Of a stretch of 64,000 nt of DNA, positions 52,701 through 57,943 are shown one piece after another. The translations under genes and the position numbers were made by a program. The DNA is taken from assembly GCA_022495005.1 (NCBI GenBank), contig JAGYXB010000698.1:62001-126000 (forward strand). The letters are read 5' to 3'. The first letter of the stretch is position 1; each line of letters begins with the position of its first letter. The notes beneath the pieces are model-generated. The model worked only from the letters and a program-made list of their open reading frames with translations. It was not told the DNA's origin and made no database searches. Origin of the DNA: Rhyacophila brunnea. Lineage: Eukaryota > Arthropoda > Insecta > Trichoptera > Rhyacophilidae.

Positions 52701-54003
52701 GTGGACTTATTTGGCGACATTTGGTGGTTCTATTTTGTCGGTTAATACAAAAAATGTATTTAATTTAAAGTTATATTAGTTATACGTATAATGTCTCTAA
52801 AAAGTTATAACAAATATTATAATATGCTCGTATTTTAGTATGACCATACAATTACAAATCAATAATACCTTTATGAAATTACCTCAAAAACTAATCATTT
52901 TATACTTAGTATGATCCAGATTACAATGTATACACAAAAATATACCAGTTTAACGCACAATAACAAAATATTTTATAATACAATTGGGACACATCTTATA
53001 TTTCAATATACACAATTATACCTATGCCATTCCCCGGTTTTAGGAAAATATTACTTTCCTATACCGTTTTGTATACCATCCACACCATCCACACCATCCA
53101 CGATAGCCGCATCGAATCCTGGGTCTAGCAAGTGCGTCATATTGTTTTTTCAATTTGTATATGAGCCAGAGTATGGACCTAATAGGTTGAGCAAGTGGCT
53201 GATATCCATTTCTCGTAAAAACCAAATCTGTTAATACAAACCTCCACTCCGTGGAAGCCCATATGATCTTATTAGGATCGGACATGATCGGAAAAATACC
53301 GTTTTGTTATTAGATGTTTGAAAACAAATTTATTTGAAAAGCAGGATACGTAAGCAAGTAGAATTTGTATAATCTGGCTTAAAATACTTAGTTTAATAAT
53401 TTACTTTCAATTAAGTGAATTTTAATATTATCAGCTACGAAATAGGACTGGAGTTTTGATAGCCACTTTTACCCCAGGCATACTGAAAATTGGCTATAAA
53501 CCTTCCAAAATATGCGAAAGGGTTTTTTTTCACCAAAAGAGGGATACACACATTCGAATGATTCATATTCAATAAAATCTCATTAAATCACAATATCTAT
53601 AAAATACAATTCCAAATTTAATAATTTTATTGCTATATTGAAGTAATTAAAGTGTGCTATATAAAATTATGTTGTTTATTCTAATTGTCTTGTGAATAAC
53701 AACATAAAATCGTTCCTACGAGAAGACGGTAGATTACATTTTTAAAGATTGCTTGAGATAACACAATTTACTGCTTTTTGTATAAATTGTTAGGATTAAA
53801 AAAACCAAATTGCTACTCTAAATTTGCGATAACTAATTTAATGTGTAAAATTCATTTATATTTTTATTGTTAGACAAGATCATATTATTTTTCTGATTGC
53901 AAAATAATTTAGAATTGCGTTGCTTATTTTTATTATTACAATTATATTGTATTACACCTTTTCTATTATTACAGATTCAAGTCAGCGAGGTCAAAGAGGG
54001 TGA
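7763..54003 (+). CDS. Secreted serpin, whole nine-exon gene (exons listed separately)
   Basis: Serpins trap serine proteases by offering a reactive-centre loop that is cleaved and inserted into a beta-sheet. The nine exons join without frameshift into 438 codons plus TGA. Residues 1-20 form a signal peptide (MFRTILCGLG start, hydrophobic core, cut probably after LVSS). The signature segments appear in order: NVVFSPFSL near 54, DWV..VTHGNIKELL near 163-177, TTVYFKGTW near 190, MMSQTEKF, LRMPYKGDKLSMLVILP near 245-262, VSFPKF, and hinge IEVNELGSTAFAAT (348-361). The C-terminal KPFLFMIED and LFMGKVGDPS segments close the fold. Sequons NVT (90), NET (205) and NST (215) suggest glycosylation. The small hinge residues suggest an active inhibitor rather than a storage serpin. 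The target could be an immune, salivary or developmental protease; the sequence does not say which. Confidence 0.93.
11455..11510 (+). mobile_element. Left end of a hAT related to 2520-4212
   Basis: CAGTGATGTCCCGTGGGGG and the following gcatggcttagggcggcg match the start of the 2520 element (gcgacgtcccatggggg, then a gggcggcac block). Downstream, 12380-12460 matches that element's internal unit, so a copy probably extends to about 12.5 kb with another repeat (11571-11972) lying between. The opposite terminus was not found. Confidence 0.5.
11571..11972. repeat. Dispersed repeat, paralog of 39391-40002
   Basis: The two loci match over their whole length by eye, starting at aaggcctgaacaaaaacgaa and ending near ttattactctgag. 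Conserved inner words include gcgagcacgtgttg and ataacgtttcatagttaa. The 39.4-kb copy carries an extra segment of about 200 bp. Neither copy has a sustained reading frame, and the class is unknown. Confidence 0.65.
12178..12290 (-). pseudogene. Degenerate coding-like tail of unknown repeat protein
   Basis: Read on the - strand this gives SDWFVDITDPSENLKEASEE then LKAITKLFNYV and a stop. A similar frame lies at 21500-21600 on the - strand (DANDATDLSEDIKEDLQTVQ). The shared D.TD.SE..KE pattern suggests decayed copies of one transposon protein, perhaps its C terminus. I do not recognise the family. Confidence 0.3.
13641..13852. mobile_element. Short hAT MITE with perfect 8-bp duplication
   Basis: The left terminus CAGTGTTGCCA and right terminus TGGCAACACTG are inverted repeats. 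The flanks 13633-13640 and 13853-13860 are both atgctcga. The 212-bp interior repeats the phrase aaattatagtatttt several times. An older, partly eroded relative is at about 45640-45815. Confidence 0.88.
14396..14470 (+). repeat. tRNA-derived SINE-like head
   Basis: The segment contains an A-box-like TAGCGTAGTTTATAGAG and, 30-odd bases later, a B-box-like GGGTCCAATCC, the spacing of an internal RNA polymerase III promoter. Pairing of a full tRNA cloverleaf is poor, so a SINE fragment is more likely than a tRNA gene. Confidence 0.35.
16109..16765. mobile_element. hAT element, 657 bp, with perfect 8-bp duplication
   Basis: The termini are CAGGGATGGCGAACCTATGG on the left and, reversed, CAGGGTTGGCGAACCTTTTT on the right. 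The flanks 16101-16108 and 16766-16773 are both ttatatgg. The termini also share the inner words gcacgcg. No transposase frame remains. The intact duplication implies a fairly recent insertion into serpin intron 1. Confidence 0.92.
16861..16955 (-). repeat. tRNA-like SINE remnant
   Basis: On the - strand the B-box phrase GGTTCGAATCC is flanked by ggga..tcgg-type T-arm pairing, preceded by an anticodon-arm-like stretch and by gagagatacgcgtcaac. The acceptor stem is not paired. A SINE derived from a tRNA is more likely than a functional gene. Confidence 0.35.
17474..17547 (-). repeat. tRNA-like sequence, probably a SINE head or tRNA pseudogene
   Basis: On the - strand there is a perfect T arm (GCAGG, loop TTCGAGT, CCTGC), an A-box-like ACTAAATTGGTAAATCA and an anticodon-like stem ATTGG/CCGAT with a 7-nt loop. 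The acceptor stem pairs only about five of seven positions, the D stem has a mismatch, and loop position 33 is C rather than the invariant U. These faults argue against a working tRNA. Confidence 0.4.
19329..19432. repeat. Irregular tandem repeat of tttagttattatgacatag
   Basis: The unit tttagttattatgacata occurs at about 19328, 19374 and 19391, with intervening variants of 'gaggtgacatt'. It looks like a local minisatellite in serpin intron 1. Confidence 0.6.
20226..20300 (+). repeat. tRNA-like SINE remnant
   Basis: TGGTGGCTTAGCGGCTTACG resembles a tRNA 5' part with A box, and gggtcgcaagttagaa about 40 nt later resembles a decayed B box. The T stem is unpaired. Confidence 0.35.
20834..20995. 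repeat. Uninterrupted relative of the repeat at 6358-6960
   Basis: It shares cgggaagttaactgtcag, ttttttaac and cgagctgtcaaa with 6358-6810 but lacks the 372-bp TTAA-bounded insert found there. Confidence 0.55.
22556..22740 (+). pseudogene. Non-LTR retrotransposon C-terminal fragment, first half
   Basis: Reading across stops gives LLVYGVETW, then a short break, then DDWMLLRCSYIGVL. This matches the 'LLYGVEtWTL....rRLeAFEMW.YRRiL' part found after the RT palm in RTE/R4-type elements. The continuation (RITNEDV..IKRRKTAFFGHI) reappears at about 23230-23290, so this copy was split by the fragment at 22741-23225. Confidence 0.55.
22741..23225 (+). pseudogene. Non-LTR retrotransposon C-terminal fragment inserted in a relative
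   Basis: The frame gives AYLKMRRLLSNRDLNLGLRL, FYGMEVWTLNQEML, RRVEAFEM-stop-LYRRILKIP, VTNVAVLNRMGKDREFL, KIQYVGHIMRG, RGRRRISWLKNFLDWYECSS and AELFRVA-like tail segments. In-frame stops and frame shifts are present. This is the region after the reverse-transcriptase palm of an RTE/R4-like element. The 3' end runs into ggtataataataag, a simple-repeat tail. Confidence 0.7.
23226..23400 (+). pseudogene. Second half of the split non-LTR fragment
   Basis: The frame gives RITNEDVNQ, then IKRRKTAFFGHI and IIHGKVEDNRSI, homologous to the 'VTNVAVL...IKTRKIQYVGHIMRG' region of the neighbouring fragment. It continues the copy that begins at 22556. Confidence 0.5.
24237..26653. mobile_element. Non-autonomous hAT carrying a nested RTE retrotransposon
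   Basis: The left terminus CAGCGATTTCCAAACTGGAG and the right terminus, reversed, CAGTGGTTTCCAAACTTTAT are inverted repeats of the CAGnGGTTyyCAAAC hAT type. The flanks are gtctaaat (24229-24236) and gtttaaat (26654-26661), an 8-bp duplication with one mismatch. About 960 bp belong to the hAT itself; the remainder is an RTE insertion. No transposase frame is seen. Confidence 0.85.
24893..26346 (-). mobile_element. RTE-like non-LTR retrotransposon, 5'-truncated and frameshifted
   Basis: On the - strand the first frame (26346 to about 25660) has RT motifs KSGKAPGEDGL, NIPESWKNASIIILHKKGD, NYRPISLL, EQAGFRRGYSTMDHI, LGFIDYEKAFDS and GVRQGDTISPKLF. The frame then shifts. The next frame gives LSHLRSADDIV (the catalytic box, with SADD for the usual F/YADD), LPVLTYGCETWTL and GHIARRKDGRWTN, ending IQQWIDPG at about 24905. 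The upstream endonuclease half is missing. The 3' end is a tgatgatgatga run, a typical RTE tail. The frameshift and S-for-F change argue that it is dead. Confidence 0.88.
27101..27207 (+). CDS. Serpin exon 2: rest of signal peptide and mature N terminus
   Basis: The acceptor is aaattttcag, with the exon starting at 27101; the donor is gtaaga at 27208. Only one of the three frames is open. It gives residues 10-45: VLYAVTLVSS, then an acidic N-terminal segment (KYQDAVEEES) leading into the helix A region FDTDLLR. It enters in phase 1 and leaves in phase 0. Confidence 0.85.
28527..28665. mobile_element. Small TIR element (TTAA type), copy A
   Basis: The left end ctaagggcgaagatatacgg and the right end, reversed, ctaaatgccaaggcacacgg are imperfect inverted repeats, and the middle has aggtcttg / agacctgc in opposed orientation. 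It lies in serpin intron 2. A relative with a clear TTAA end lies at 29697-29866. Confidence 0.5.
29350..29532 (+). CDS. Serpin exon 3: helix A/B region
   Basis: The exon runs from acceptor atttttttcag to donor gtgaga and gives 61 codons, residues 46-106, phase 0 at both ends. It carries NVVFSPFSLKMALSILYLAS, the conserved serpin start of strand s6B and helix B, then the G-x-T pattern (SSGNTKVELEKIL) and the sequon NVT at residue 90. An ATG two codons in is internal, not a start. Confidence 0.93.
29697..29866. mobile_element. Small TIR element (TTAA type), copy B
   Basis: The right end, reversed, reads TTAAGGGTGAATATACACGG, matching copy A. The left end near 29697 (gggccaagatacaagac) is eroded. 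Both copies share an inner ggaatc..agacctgc / ggaccctgc-like core around a cg-rich arm pair. Located in serpin intron 3, 170 bp after exon 3. Confidence 0.5.
30490..30985. repeat. Foldback with repeated gtgacaaaacagaaca arms
   Basis: The left arm (30490-30560) repeats gacaaaacagaaca three to four times; the right arm (30900-30985) repeats its complement tgttctgttttgtc. The arms are separated by about 340 bp of A/T DNA. This is a foldback-type element with minisatellite arms, in serpin intron 3. Confidence 0.6.
31507..31640 (+). repeat. Dispersed repeat, relative at 53160-53290
   Basis: Shared words include aataggttgagcaagtgg, atttctcgtaaaaac and ttaggat(t/c)g.acatgat. The phrase gggttagaaccc in this copy resembles a tRNA B box, so a SINE origin is possible. 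Confidence 0.5.
32027..32243 (+). CDS. Serpin exon 4: helices D-F
   Basis: The acceptor is ttgttttcag; the donor is gttggt, weaker than the others but fixed by phase, because the next exon supplies GT to complete a glycine. Residues 107-178 include NVYILDIGSRMYLDKALSV (the usual 'l..an.ly' strand s2A), FYQTEIKTIDSQSP, and the helix F signature NDWVRDVTHGNIKELLSEG. The reading frame runs on into the intron as far as an in-frame stop, which explains a longer open frame here. Confidence 0.92.
33707..34716. mobile_element. hAT-type element with perfect 8-bp duplication and an internal insert
   Basis: The left terminus CAGTGGCGAAGGGTAGAGGT and the right terminus, reversed, CAGTGGTGAAGGGTGGAGGT match over 20 bp with two differences. 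The flanks 33699-33706 and 34717-34724 are both ccatataa. Relatives at 58783-59346 and 59724-60320 are only about 565-600 bp long; the excess here is a block at about 34178-34590 shared with 36500-36950. Located in serpin intron 4. Confidence 0.9.
34178..34590. repeat. Dispersed repeat B, copy 1 (inside the hAT)
   Basis: It matches 36500-36955 from agctcgtattc through tttgtccggtggttctttgt, actagctagacatttgaaac, the palindrome gaaatgtca..tgacatttc, and acattgtatataaaaagtt. It appears to have been inserted between the two halves of the hAT at 33707-34716. Confidence 0.65.
35455..35700. repeat. Dispersed repeat B, distal part
   Basis: It matches 36955-37200: ctttttactac.ctgatacgcc, attacctcgcata, and gagtgcaa.gttat. 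This distal part is separated by about 860 bp from the proximal part at 34178-34590, while at 36500-37200 the two are contiguous. Confidence 0.55.
35878..36089 (+). CDS. Serpin exon 5: strands s3A and s4C
   Basis: The acceptor is ttattgtcag at 35877; the donor is gtgaga at 36090. Residues 179-249 read DLADAVVLLLTTVYFKGTWD, matching the serpin 'vlvNA.yFKG.W...F' segment, here with TT in place of the usual NA. This is followed by sequons NET and NST and by MMSQTEKFDF with LRMPYK. The TT for NA change is at a conserved site and is worth noting. The rest is standard. Confidence 0.93.
36500..37200. repeat. Dispersed repeat B, contiguous copy
   Basis: This is the full-length relative of the two blocks at 34178 and 35455. 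It contains the hairpin gaaatgtca/tgacatttc at about 36812-36832, kept in both copies. No terminal inverted repeats or target duplication were found. Located in serpin intron 5. Confidence 0.6.
37201..39390. other. Intron 5 interior, AT-rich
   Basis: Nothing is recognisable beyond low-complexity A/T DNA and short tracts. No coding or element signatures were found. Confidence 0.45.
39391..40002. repeat. Dispersed repeat, paralog of 11571-11972, with an insert
   Basis: It matches the 11.6-kb copy on both sides of an extra segment at about 39703-39899, which lies between 'ttcatagttaa' and 'ataataataaaat'. The insert has no clear terminal repeats; it contains a near-palindrome aatacgcagtgcgtatt. 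Confidence 0.6.
40291..40476 (+). CDS. Serpin exon 6: s2B/s3B and helix H region
   Basis: The acceptor is tgtatttcag; the donor is gtaagt. Sixty-two codons in phase 0, residues 250-311. GDKLSMLVILPNSINGLNDV matches the 'g..lSM.i.LP......l..l' block. Residues about 289-295 (VKVSFPKFRF) are the conserved 'v.lPKF' strand. The exon ends at PILQK, just before the 'lGm.d.F' segment. Confidence 0.94.
40930..41080 (+). CDS. Serpin exon 7: shutter segment and reactive-loop hinge
   Basis: The acceptor is tttaactttag, after a short 453-bp intron; the donor is gtaagg at 41081. Residues 312-361: MGINDIFEITASLPLLARGG, where most serpins have 'LGM.D.F....ADFSGI', then VSVSNVLQRAGIEVNELG and hinge STAFAAT. 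The hinge positions P15-P8 are G S T A F A A T. Glycine, serine and alanines are as in inhibitory serpins, but P11 is phenylalanine. The exon ends within the loop after P8, leaving one base for the next codon. Confidence 0.93.
41655..41775. repeat. Eroded ends of the TTAA foldback family
   Basis: An aged right-end-like piece (aagctttaaattttccgctt) runs to a TTAA at about 41708 and is followed by a left-end-like piece (tatatgccaacagagaacct, then agcggaaaaatacgaagctt). These belong to the same family as the palindromes at 41779 and 43143. Confidence 0.5.
41779..42491. repeat. Long palindrome (foldback element) 1
   Basis: The left arm from aggtacatttgatcagttcg and the right arm ending cgaactgatcaaatgtacct are reverse complements over roughly 340 bp. 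Inside, TTAAAGGGAATCATATATGC and its complement mark probable element ends at TTAA. A second inner hairpin (tgtgtataacttgaaatcc and its complement) lies near the centre. The element ends 87 bp before serpin exon 8. Confidence 0.88.
42579..42782 (+). CDS. Serpin exon 8: reactive-centre loop cleavage site and C-terminal fold
   Basis: The acceptor is tttcttttcag; the donor is gtaagt at 42783. Residues 362-429. The exon starts EVTLVNKFGEDEEAETEEF and then has the closing motif IATKPFLFMIED and QILFMGKVGDPS. Counting 17 residues from the hinge glutamate puts P1 at Lys368 and P1' at Phe369; a trypsin-like target would fit, but P1 assignment by counting can be off by one or two. The loop is about four residues longer than in alpha-1-antitrypsin and strongly acidic after P1'. 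A Ser/Asn/Pro-rich tail begins at about residue 412. Confidence 0.93.
42966..42971 (+). terminator. Possible alternative polyadenylation signal
   Basis: AATAAA lies 119 nt after the in-frame stop at 42845-42847 that would be reached if the exon 8 donor were not used. It could end a shorter serpin transcript with a 21-residue alternative tail. Confidence 0.25.
43143..44002. repeat. Long near-perfect palindrome (TTAA foldback element) 2
   Basis: The arms start TTAAGGCGAAGTCTTCA and run for roughly 410 bp each with only scattered differences by eye; the right end reads back the same. TTAA at both ends (43143-43146 and 43999-44002) fits a piggyBac-type target duplication. The inner part shares gcggaaaaatacgaagcttg and more with palindrome 1 and with 56909 onward. 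No reading frame of note. In a transcript it would form a long double-stranded hairpin. Confidence 0.92.
44003..49290. other. Proximal part of intron 8
   Basis: AT-rich. I looked for a second reactive-loop exon (a PFLF-type motif after an acceptor) and saw none. A decayed MITE is at about 45640-45815. Other frames here, including the 61-residue one at 47464, have no support as exons. Confidence 0.45.
45640..45815. mobile_element. Eroded relative of the 13641 hAT MITE
   Basis: It shares gaacatttttcgt, tatagtattttg, gacgtaaaat and the right end gtacggttggcaaca with 13641-13852. The left terminus and the target duplication are lost. Confidence 0.55.
49308..49645. mobile_element. Left-truncated relative of the 33707/59724 hAT family
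   Basis: It contains family-typical phrases (cagtcatacttatttgtttt, aaaccctgcctag, gtgcactatttatt) and the right terminus, reversed, CAGTGGCGAAGTGTGTAGGT. The left terminus is missing, so no target duplication can be seen. Confidence 0.6.
49646..53159. other. Distal part of intron 8
   Basis: AT-rich with no supported exon. Small hairpins occur at about 50270-50320. A ccatccaca minisatellite of three units lies at about 53078-53101. A fragment of the element end described at 881 lies at about 52078-52110 in reverse. Confidence 0.4.
53160..53290 (+). repeat. Dispersed repeat, relative of 31507-31640
   Basis: It shares aataggttgagcaagtgg, atttctcgtaaaaacc and gatcggacatgatc with the copy in intron 3, in the same orientation. 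Confidence 0.5.
53975..54003 (+). CDS. Serpin exon 9: last eight residues and stop
   Basis: The acceptor is ttctattattacag. The first two bases complete an asparagine codon left open by exon 8; SSQRGQRG and TGA (54001-54003) follow. A canonical AATAAA lies 12 nt after the stop. The exon is short and has no domain match, so it rests on phase, splice site and the polyadenylation signal. The alternative is that exon 8 reads through its donor to a stop at 42845. Confidence 0.6.
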
Positions 54004-54014
54004 GAAGACAATTT

Positions 54015-54155
54015 AATAAACAATACGTGGAAACATTTCTAATTTATATTTTATAATATAATATAATAATATCCATAAAATAAATAATTTTCTATTACAA
54101 TATGTATTATTTCAAAACATGAATTAAGTGATATTTTGTATTTTACTCTAATAAA
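54015..54155 (+). terminator. Polyadenylation signals of the serpin gene
   Basis: AATAAA occurs at 54015-54020, 54079-54084 and 54150-54155, on the transcribed strand directly after the stop codon at 54003. Use of the first would give a very short 3' untranslated region. Confidence 0.5.
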
Positions 54156-54159
54156 ACAT

Positions 54160-55367
54160 GGCGATCTATAATGAATATTGTTTGATTTTAATATGAAATT
54201 ACATTCCCACCCCTGATTATTTTTAATATGGTTATAATTAATTTAGCAAAATAATCGACTCTACAAATAGGGTTGCCAACAATTTTTTGGATAGTTCCAG
54301 ACTGTGACTTGTAACAGAAATTTAAATAGATCCCTATATACATAATAGGTATATGAGCCCATGAAAATTGAAGTGAATCAACTGACAAAATGGTAAAACT
54401 TAGTTATTGAAAGCTTTAATTTAATGAGCTCTTTACGTATATTTTTTATGCAACAATATTAAAATTTCGATATTATATGGAAGCTTGATACACAAATTAA
54501 TAATAGTGAGTACACATAAAAAGATTATGAAAGTACTGAGTTTAGTTCACCGTTACTTGCTATTGTCATTTCATACCATTTAGCGTATTATAGTAGTGTT
54601 TACATTTTACCTATTATATCAGTTAGCTTTTTTTTAGATATTATGTTAGTCTTATTCACTATTACAGTAACCTTACCTATTGTTGTCGTTTTATTTTTTA
54701 ATCTTATTATTGTTAGTCATACGATTAAGTATCTGACGTTTTAAGGTACAATTATTATGATACAATTTCATTTAAAACACTGATTATCAAATTATACCTG
54801 TGTTGTTGAGAAAACTTTCGTGTGTTTAGGAATATTTTACTTTAGTGACTTGATTAGTTCACAAAAAGGTAAAACTATTGTTAATAGATAACTGAACAAA
54901 AAATATTAGAGTCTCATAATAGAGGTTTTTTCAATAATATATATTCTCGTTCTTTGCTGTCTTCCATAATTACACCACTAGTGAGATTCTATTAAAATTA
55001 CAAATTCTGCAATCTCAACAAACCCACGAATGGCAATTAATTATTTATTTATAAACGGCACATGCACTAATAGACATTCTTTATGAATTAATGGTGTAAC
55101 CTAAATGCTCAACCTATTACAACCGTGAATATGAAAATTAACTACACCAATGATCTACATTTACTAAGTTGAAATCCATTATATTCCGGTGTGTGGGCTG
55201 AACATCGAGCACACAAATTAATAGTTATAAAAGTTCTTGTTAATATTTTTCGGTGGCTTTGTTAATAAATACGGAATATTATACGTTCCGGATGTGATCA
55301 AATCAGTACCTATCCTGAATGTGGAGTTACATTCCGGGTTCTGGCCAATCATTTCCTACTACAGATA
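54160..55367. other. Intergenic DNA downstream of the serpin
   Basis: No gene was recognised. The stretch is AT-rich, with short reading frames of no similarity known to me. Confidence 0.4.
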
Positions 55368-56672
55368 CAAGCCGATACTTATGGAAACTTGCCGACAATG
55401 ATTGGTCCTACCTCTCCTGGTCATCCTGCTGCTGTCTATGATGGATATCCTATCATTATTATAATATAGAGTGTCGTTAGTGACATGTTCACTTGTAGGA
55501 GCATTTTTTATTATTTCCGTTAAAAAGAGATTATTTTTAAGTATCTTGGAGACATCAGAGTTCATCTGATTTAGTGTACAAAATACGAATTTAAAAAAAT
55601 CGATATTTCCAGCTGTCTTGACATAAGGAATGGTTTGATTTTGATGAGTAACATTATAAATAATACACTAGTCATGAACGCAAGGTATCTATTATAATAA
55701 CTCAATGCCGCATAAGACATTTATTCGAAATCGATATTACTACCATCGGTTTTTGTATTAAGGAATAGTTTGACTTTGACGAATAACAGGAATGTACCTA
55801 TATTTTGCTGCCTGATTTTCAGGTTGTTCTTTCAGTAAAATTGCCAGGAGAGCAATTTGATAGTTCACATTGAAACAATTACACAATCTATATATTAAAA
55901 ACTGAGCTCTGCATATAAAAGAATAACTTATTTTTGACATTATCGACAAATCTGTTCATAATTTTTGTATTCTGACTAATAGGTTAAACAAAGTTCTGGA
56001 AATAGAGCAAAATGGCATTAAAAAGTCATTTTGCTTAAAAAATTGAAATAAAACAACCTGGAAATCAGGCAGCAATTTATAAATAATACTGAAAATCATC
56101 ATCAGCCTGAATCTATCAACTACTGGGTGAAGGCCTCTTTAAGATGCTTCCACTTTTCTTGGTCCTGTGCGTTGCGCTGCCACGTAGGTACTTCCGCAGA
56201 ACTTTATCATTTCATCGATCCAGCGGTCTACCTTGCGGACGTTTTGTACCTCTTGGATACCACTGGATGACTAAATTCGTCCAACGATTGTCTCTTCTTC
56301 GAGCTATATGTCCAACCCATCTCTATTTGAGGCTTTTAATGAACTCTATTACATCGCTAAGCCTTGTCTGCTTCCTTATCCACTCATTCCTCTTGTTGTC
56401 CTTTCGCGCTATGTCTAGCATGCACCTCTCCATACCACGTTGTACTACTATAAGCATTTTACGCTTTAGGCACAATGGAAGGTCACTTTTGAAGAAATTA
56501 TTCAGGTGGCCAAAAGGTTACTTGATTTGCGGAATTTTTATAATTCAATTTGAAACGAGAAAAGGTTTATAATTAAGTGGTTTTGCAAATCAATATGTCA
56601 ACCGATCTGGGATCTGATTTTGATAGCCGAAGAGAGAAGCTCGTTTGAGAAATATGCTTGTGCAAAAAGATA
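55368..56672. repeat. Dispersed repeat, paralog of 985-1476, interrupted
   Basis: Blocks matching 985-1300 lie at 55368-55800 and a block matching 1360-1476 lies at about 56535-56672 (attcaatttgaaacgagaaa, aatatgtca, tctgggatctg, gcttgtgcaaaaagat). The RTE fragment at 56096-56515 lies between them. Confidence 0.5.
56096..56515 (-). pseudogene. RTE-like retrotransposon 3' fragment
   Basis: The - strand gives FKSDLPLCLKRK, MERCMLDIARKDNKRNEWIR, DVIEFIKSLK and GHIARRRDNRWTN-like segments with stops. They are homologous, nearly residue for residue, to the C-terminal part of the RTE at 24893-26346. The 3' end again has the gatgatga run. Confidence 0.75.
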
Positions 56673-56861
56673 TAAGGGCCAATTCAAGGCGGTTAGCAAC
56701 TCTAACTGGAAGGTGGAAATGTGGATCCTCACCGCTGCGAGCAGGGTCTATCCACTGATTAAACCTCTAAAATATTGCGCCTCATTTTACACAGTTCAAC
56801 AACCTCAGTTTAAATTTTTTGAACCTTTTTCCCGCTTCCCAGTATATTAAAAAGGGGCCGC

Positions 56862-57600
56862 TTAAGTATTCGGGTGACTTCCTGAATACTATTTACCAGA
56901 AACACATAGCGGAAAAATACGAAGCTTGCAATTTGAGACATTTTTTTGATAATTTATATTTTAAAGTATTTTAATTATGTAATGAATACGTATCTAAAAC
57001 ATAAAACGACACATATTTTTTATTTAAAGTCAAAGATTAACTTGCATTTAAAAAGCGGTTGAGAAAACCGATTAACATTTACAAAACCTTCATTAATTAA
57101 AACTTTATTTCAATTAATACCCTCATTTGATTATATTATTTTATTGAATTGGTGTATAATTTAACTTTATTAATTCAACGAATTTCGATGTATCTACCAT
57201 CAATATAACTTTACTTGTGCTACTCACCTATGTAATTTTATGATTTATTAGGAGGTTGTTATTTGAACTTTTTTTTTTTAAATTATTGCTTTGTGCCAAA
57301 ACTAGTAAAATGTACTTAAATATTTTCTTAATCAATTAATTTATTAAAATATTTTTCGTTTTAATCCGACTCTTTTAACATATCCTCGCTGTATATATCT
57401 TCAGCGATCCCTGCATTCCGGCATCTGCAAAATTTGTCGGCGATGAGAGCCCCGAAGAGTCATTCACCCAATCAAACCACCTCAACAAAATTTAACCCAG
57501 CATACCGTTCTTTCCTTCTCGCAAACACTTCGTCCTTTATTTGGTTGGTCTTCTCGAGTGGAAGACTACGAGGAACCCCAATTTTTCCGCTAAATATTAG
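56862..57600. repeat. Third, decayed member of the TTAA foldback family
   Basis: After TTAA at 56862 comes an end-like segment and then agcggaaaaatacgaagctt gcaatttgagacattttttt (split here), shared with the palindromes at 41779 and 43143. The matching far end is uncertain; tttttccgct at about 57583 may be it. This copy is not palindromic over its length. Confidence 0.45.
57370..57590 (-). pseudogene. Coding-like fragment, unknown
   Basis: The - strand gives GKIGVPRSLPLEKTNQIKDE and, past two stops, DKFCRCRNAGIAEDIYSEDM then LKESD and a stop. Base composition is GC-richer than the surroundings. It lies inside the third foldback copy, so it might be what remains of that family's transposase C terminus. 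I cannot name a family. Confidence 0.25.
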
Positions 57601-57943
57601 TATTTTTTTTTAATAATCCTTAGAATGCACTTCTAGCACTACACATCAAAGGCATCGATGATATTATGTCTTTTTTGCTTTATGTTTCATTGCGACAATT
57701 ATTTCACTATTTCTTATATTTACTCTAGGTAGGTTAATCATTATATATTATGCAAGTAAAAATCACTTTAGTTAGTTAGCTAAGCTGGCGTTACAGATCA
57801 TTCAATTTCCATGGCAGACTGCACAACGAATACTACAGGAATCTCTATCTTAAGCTTTCTCTTTCAGTCGCTCACAATTAGCTTCACTGCACCTCTCTTG
57901 AGGTTATTCGTCCATCTTCTCCGAACGTCAGATCTGGCCAAAT

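Noticed and set aside
56144..56572. A 142-residue + strand frame
   Set aside because: It is the antisense of the RTE 3' fragment; the - strand gives residues homologous to the larger RTE copy.
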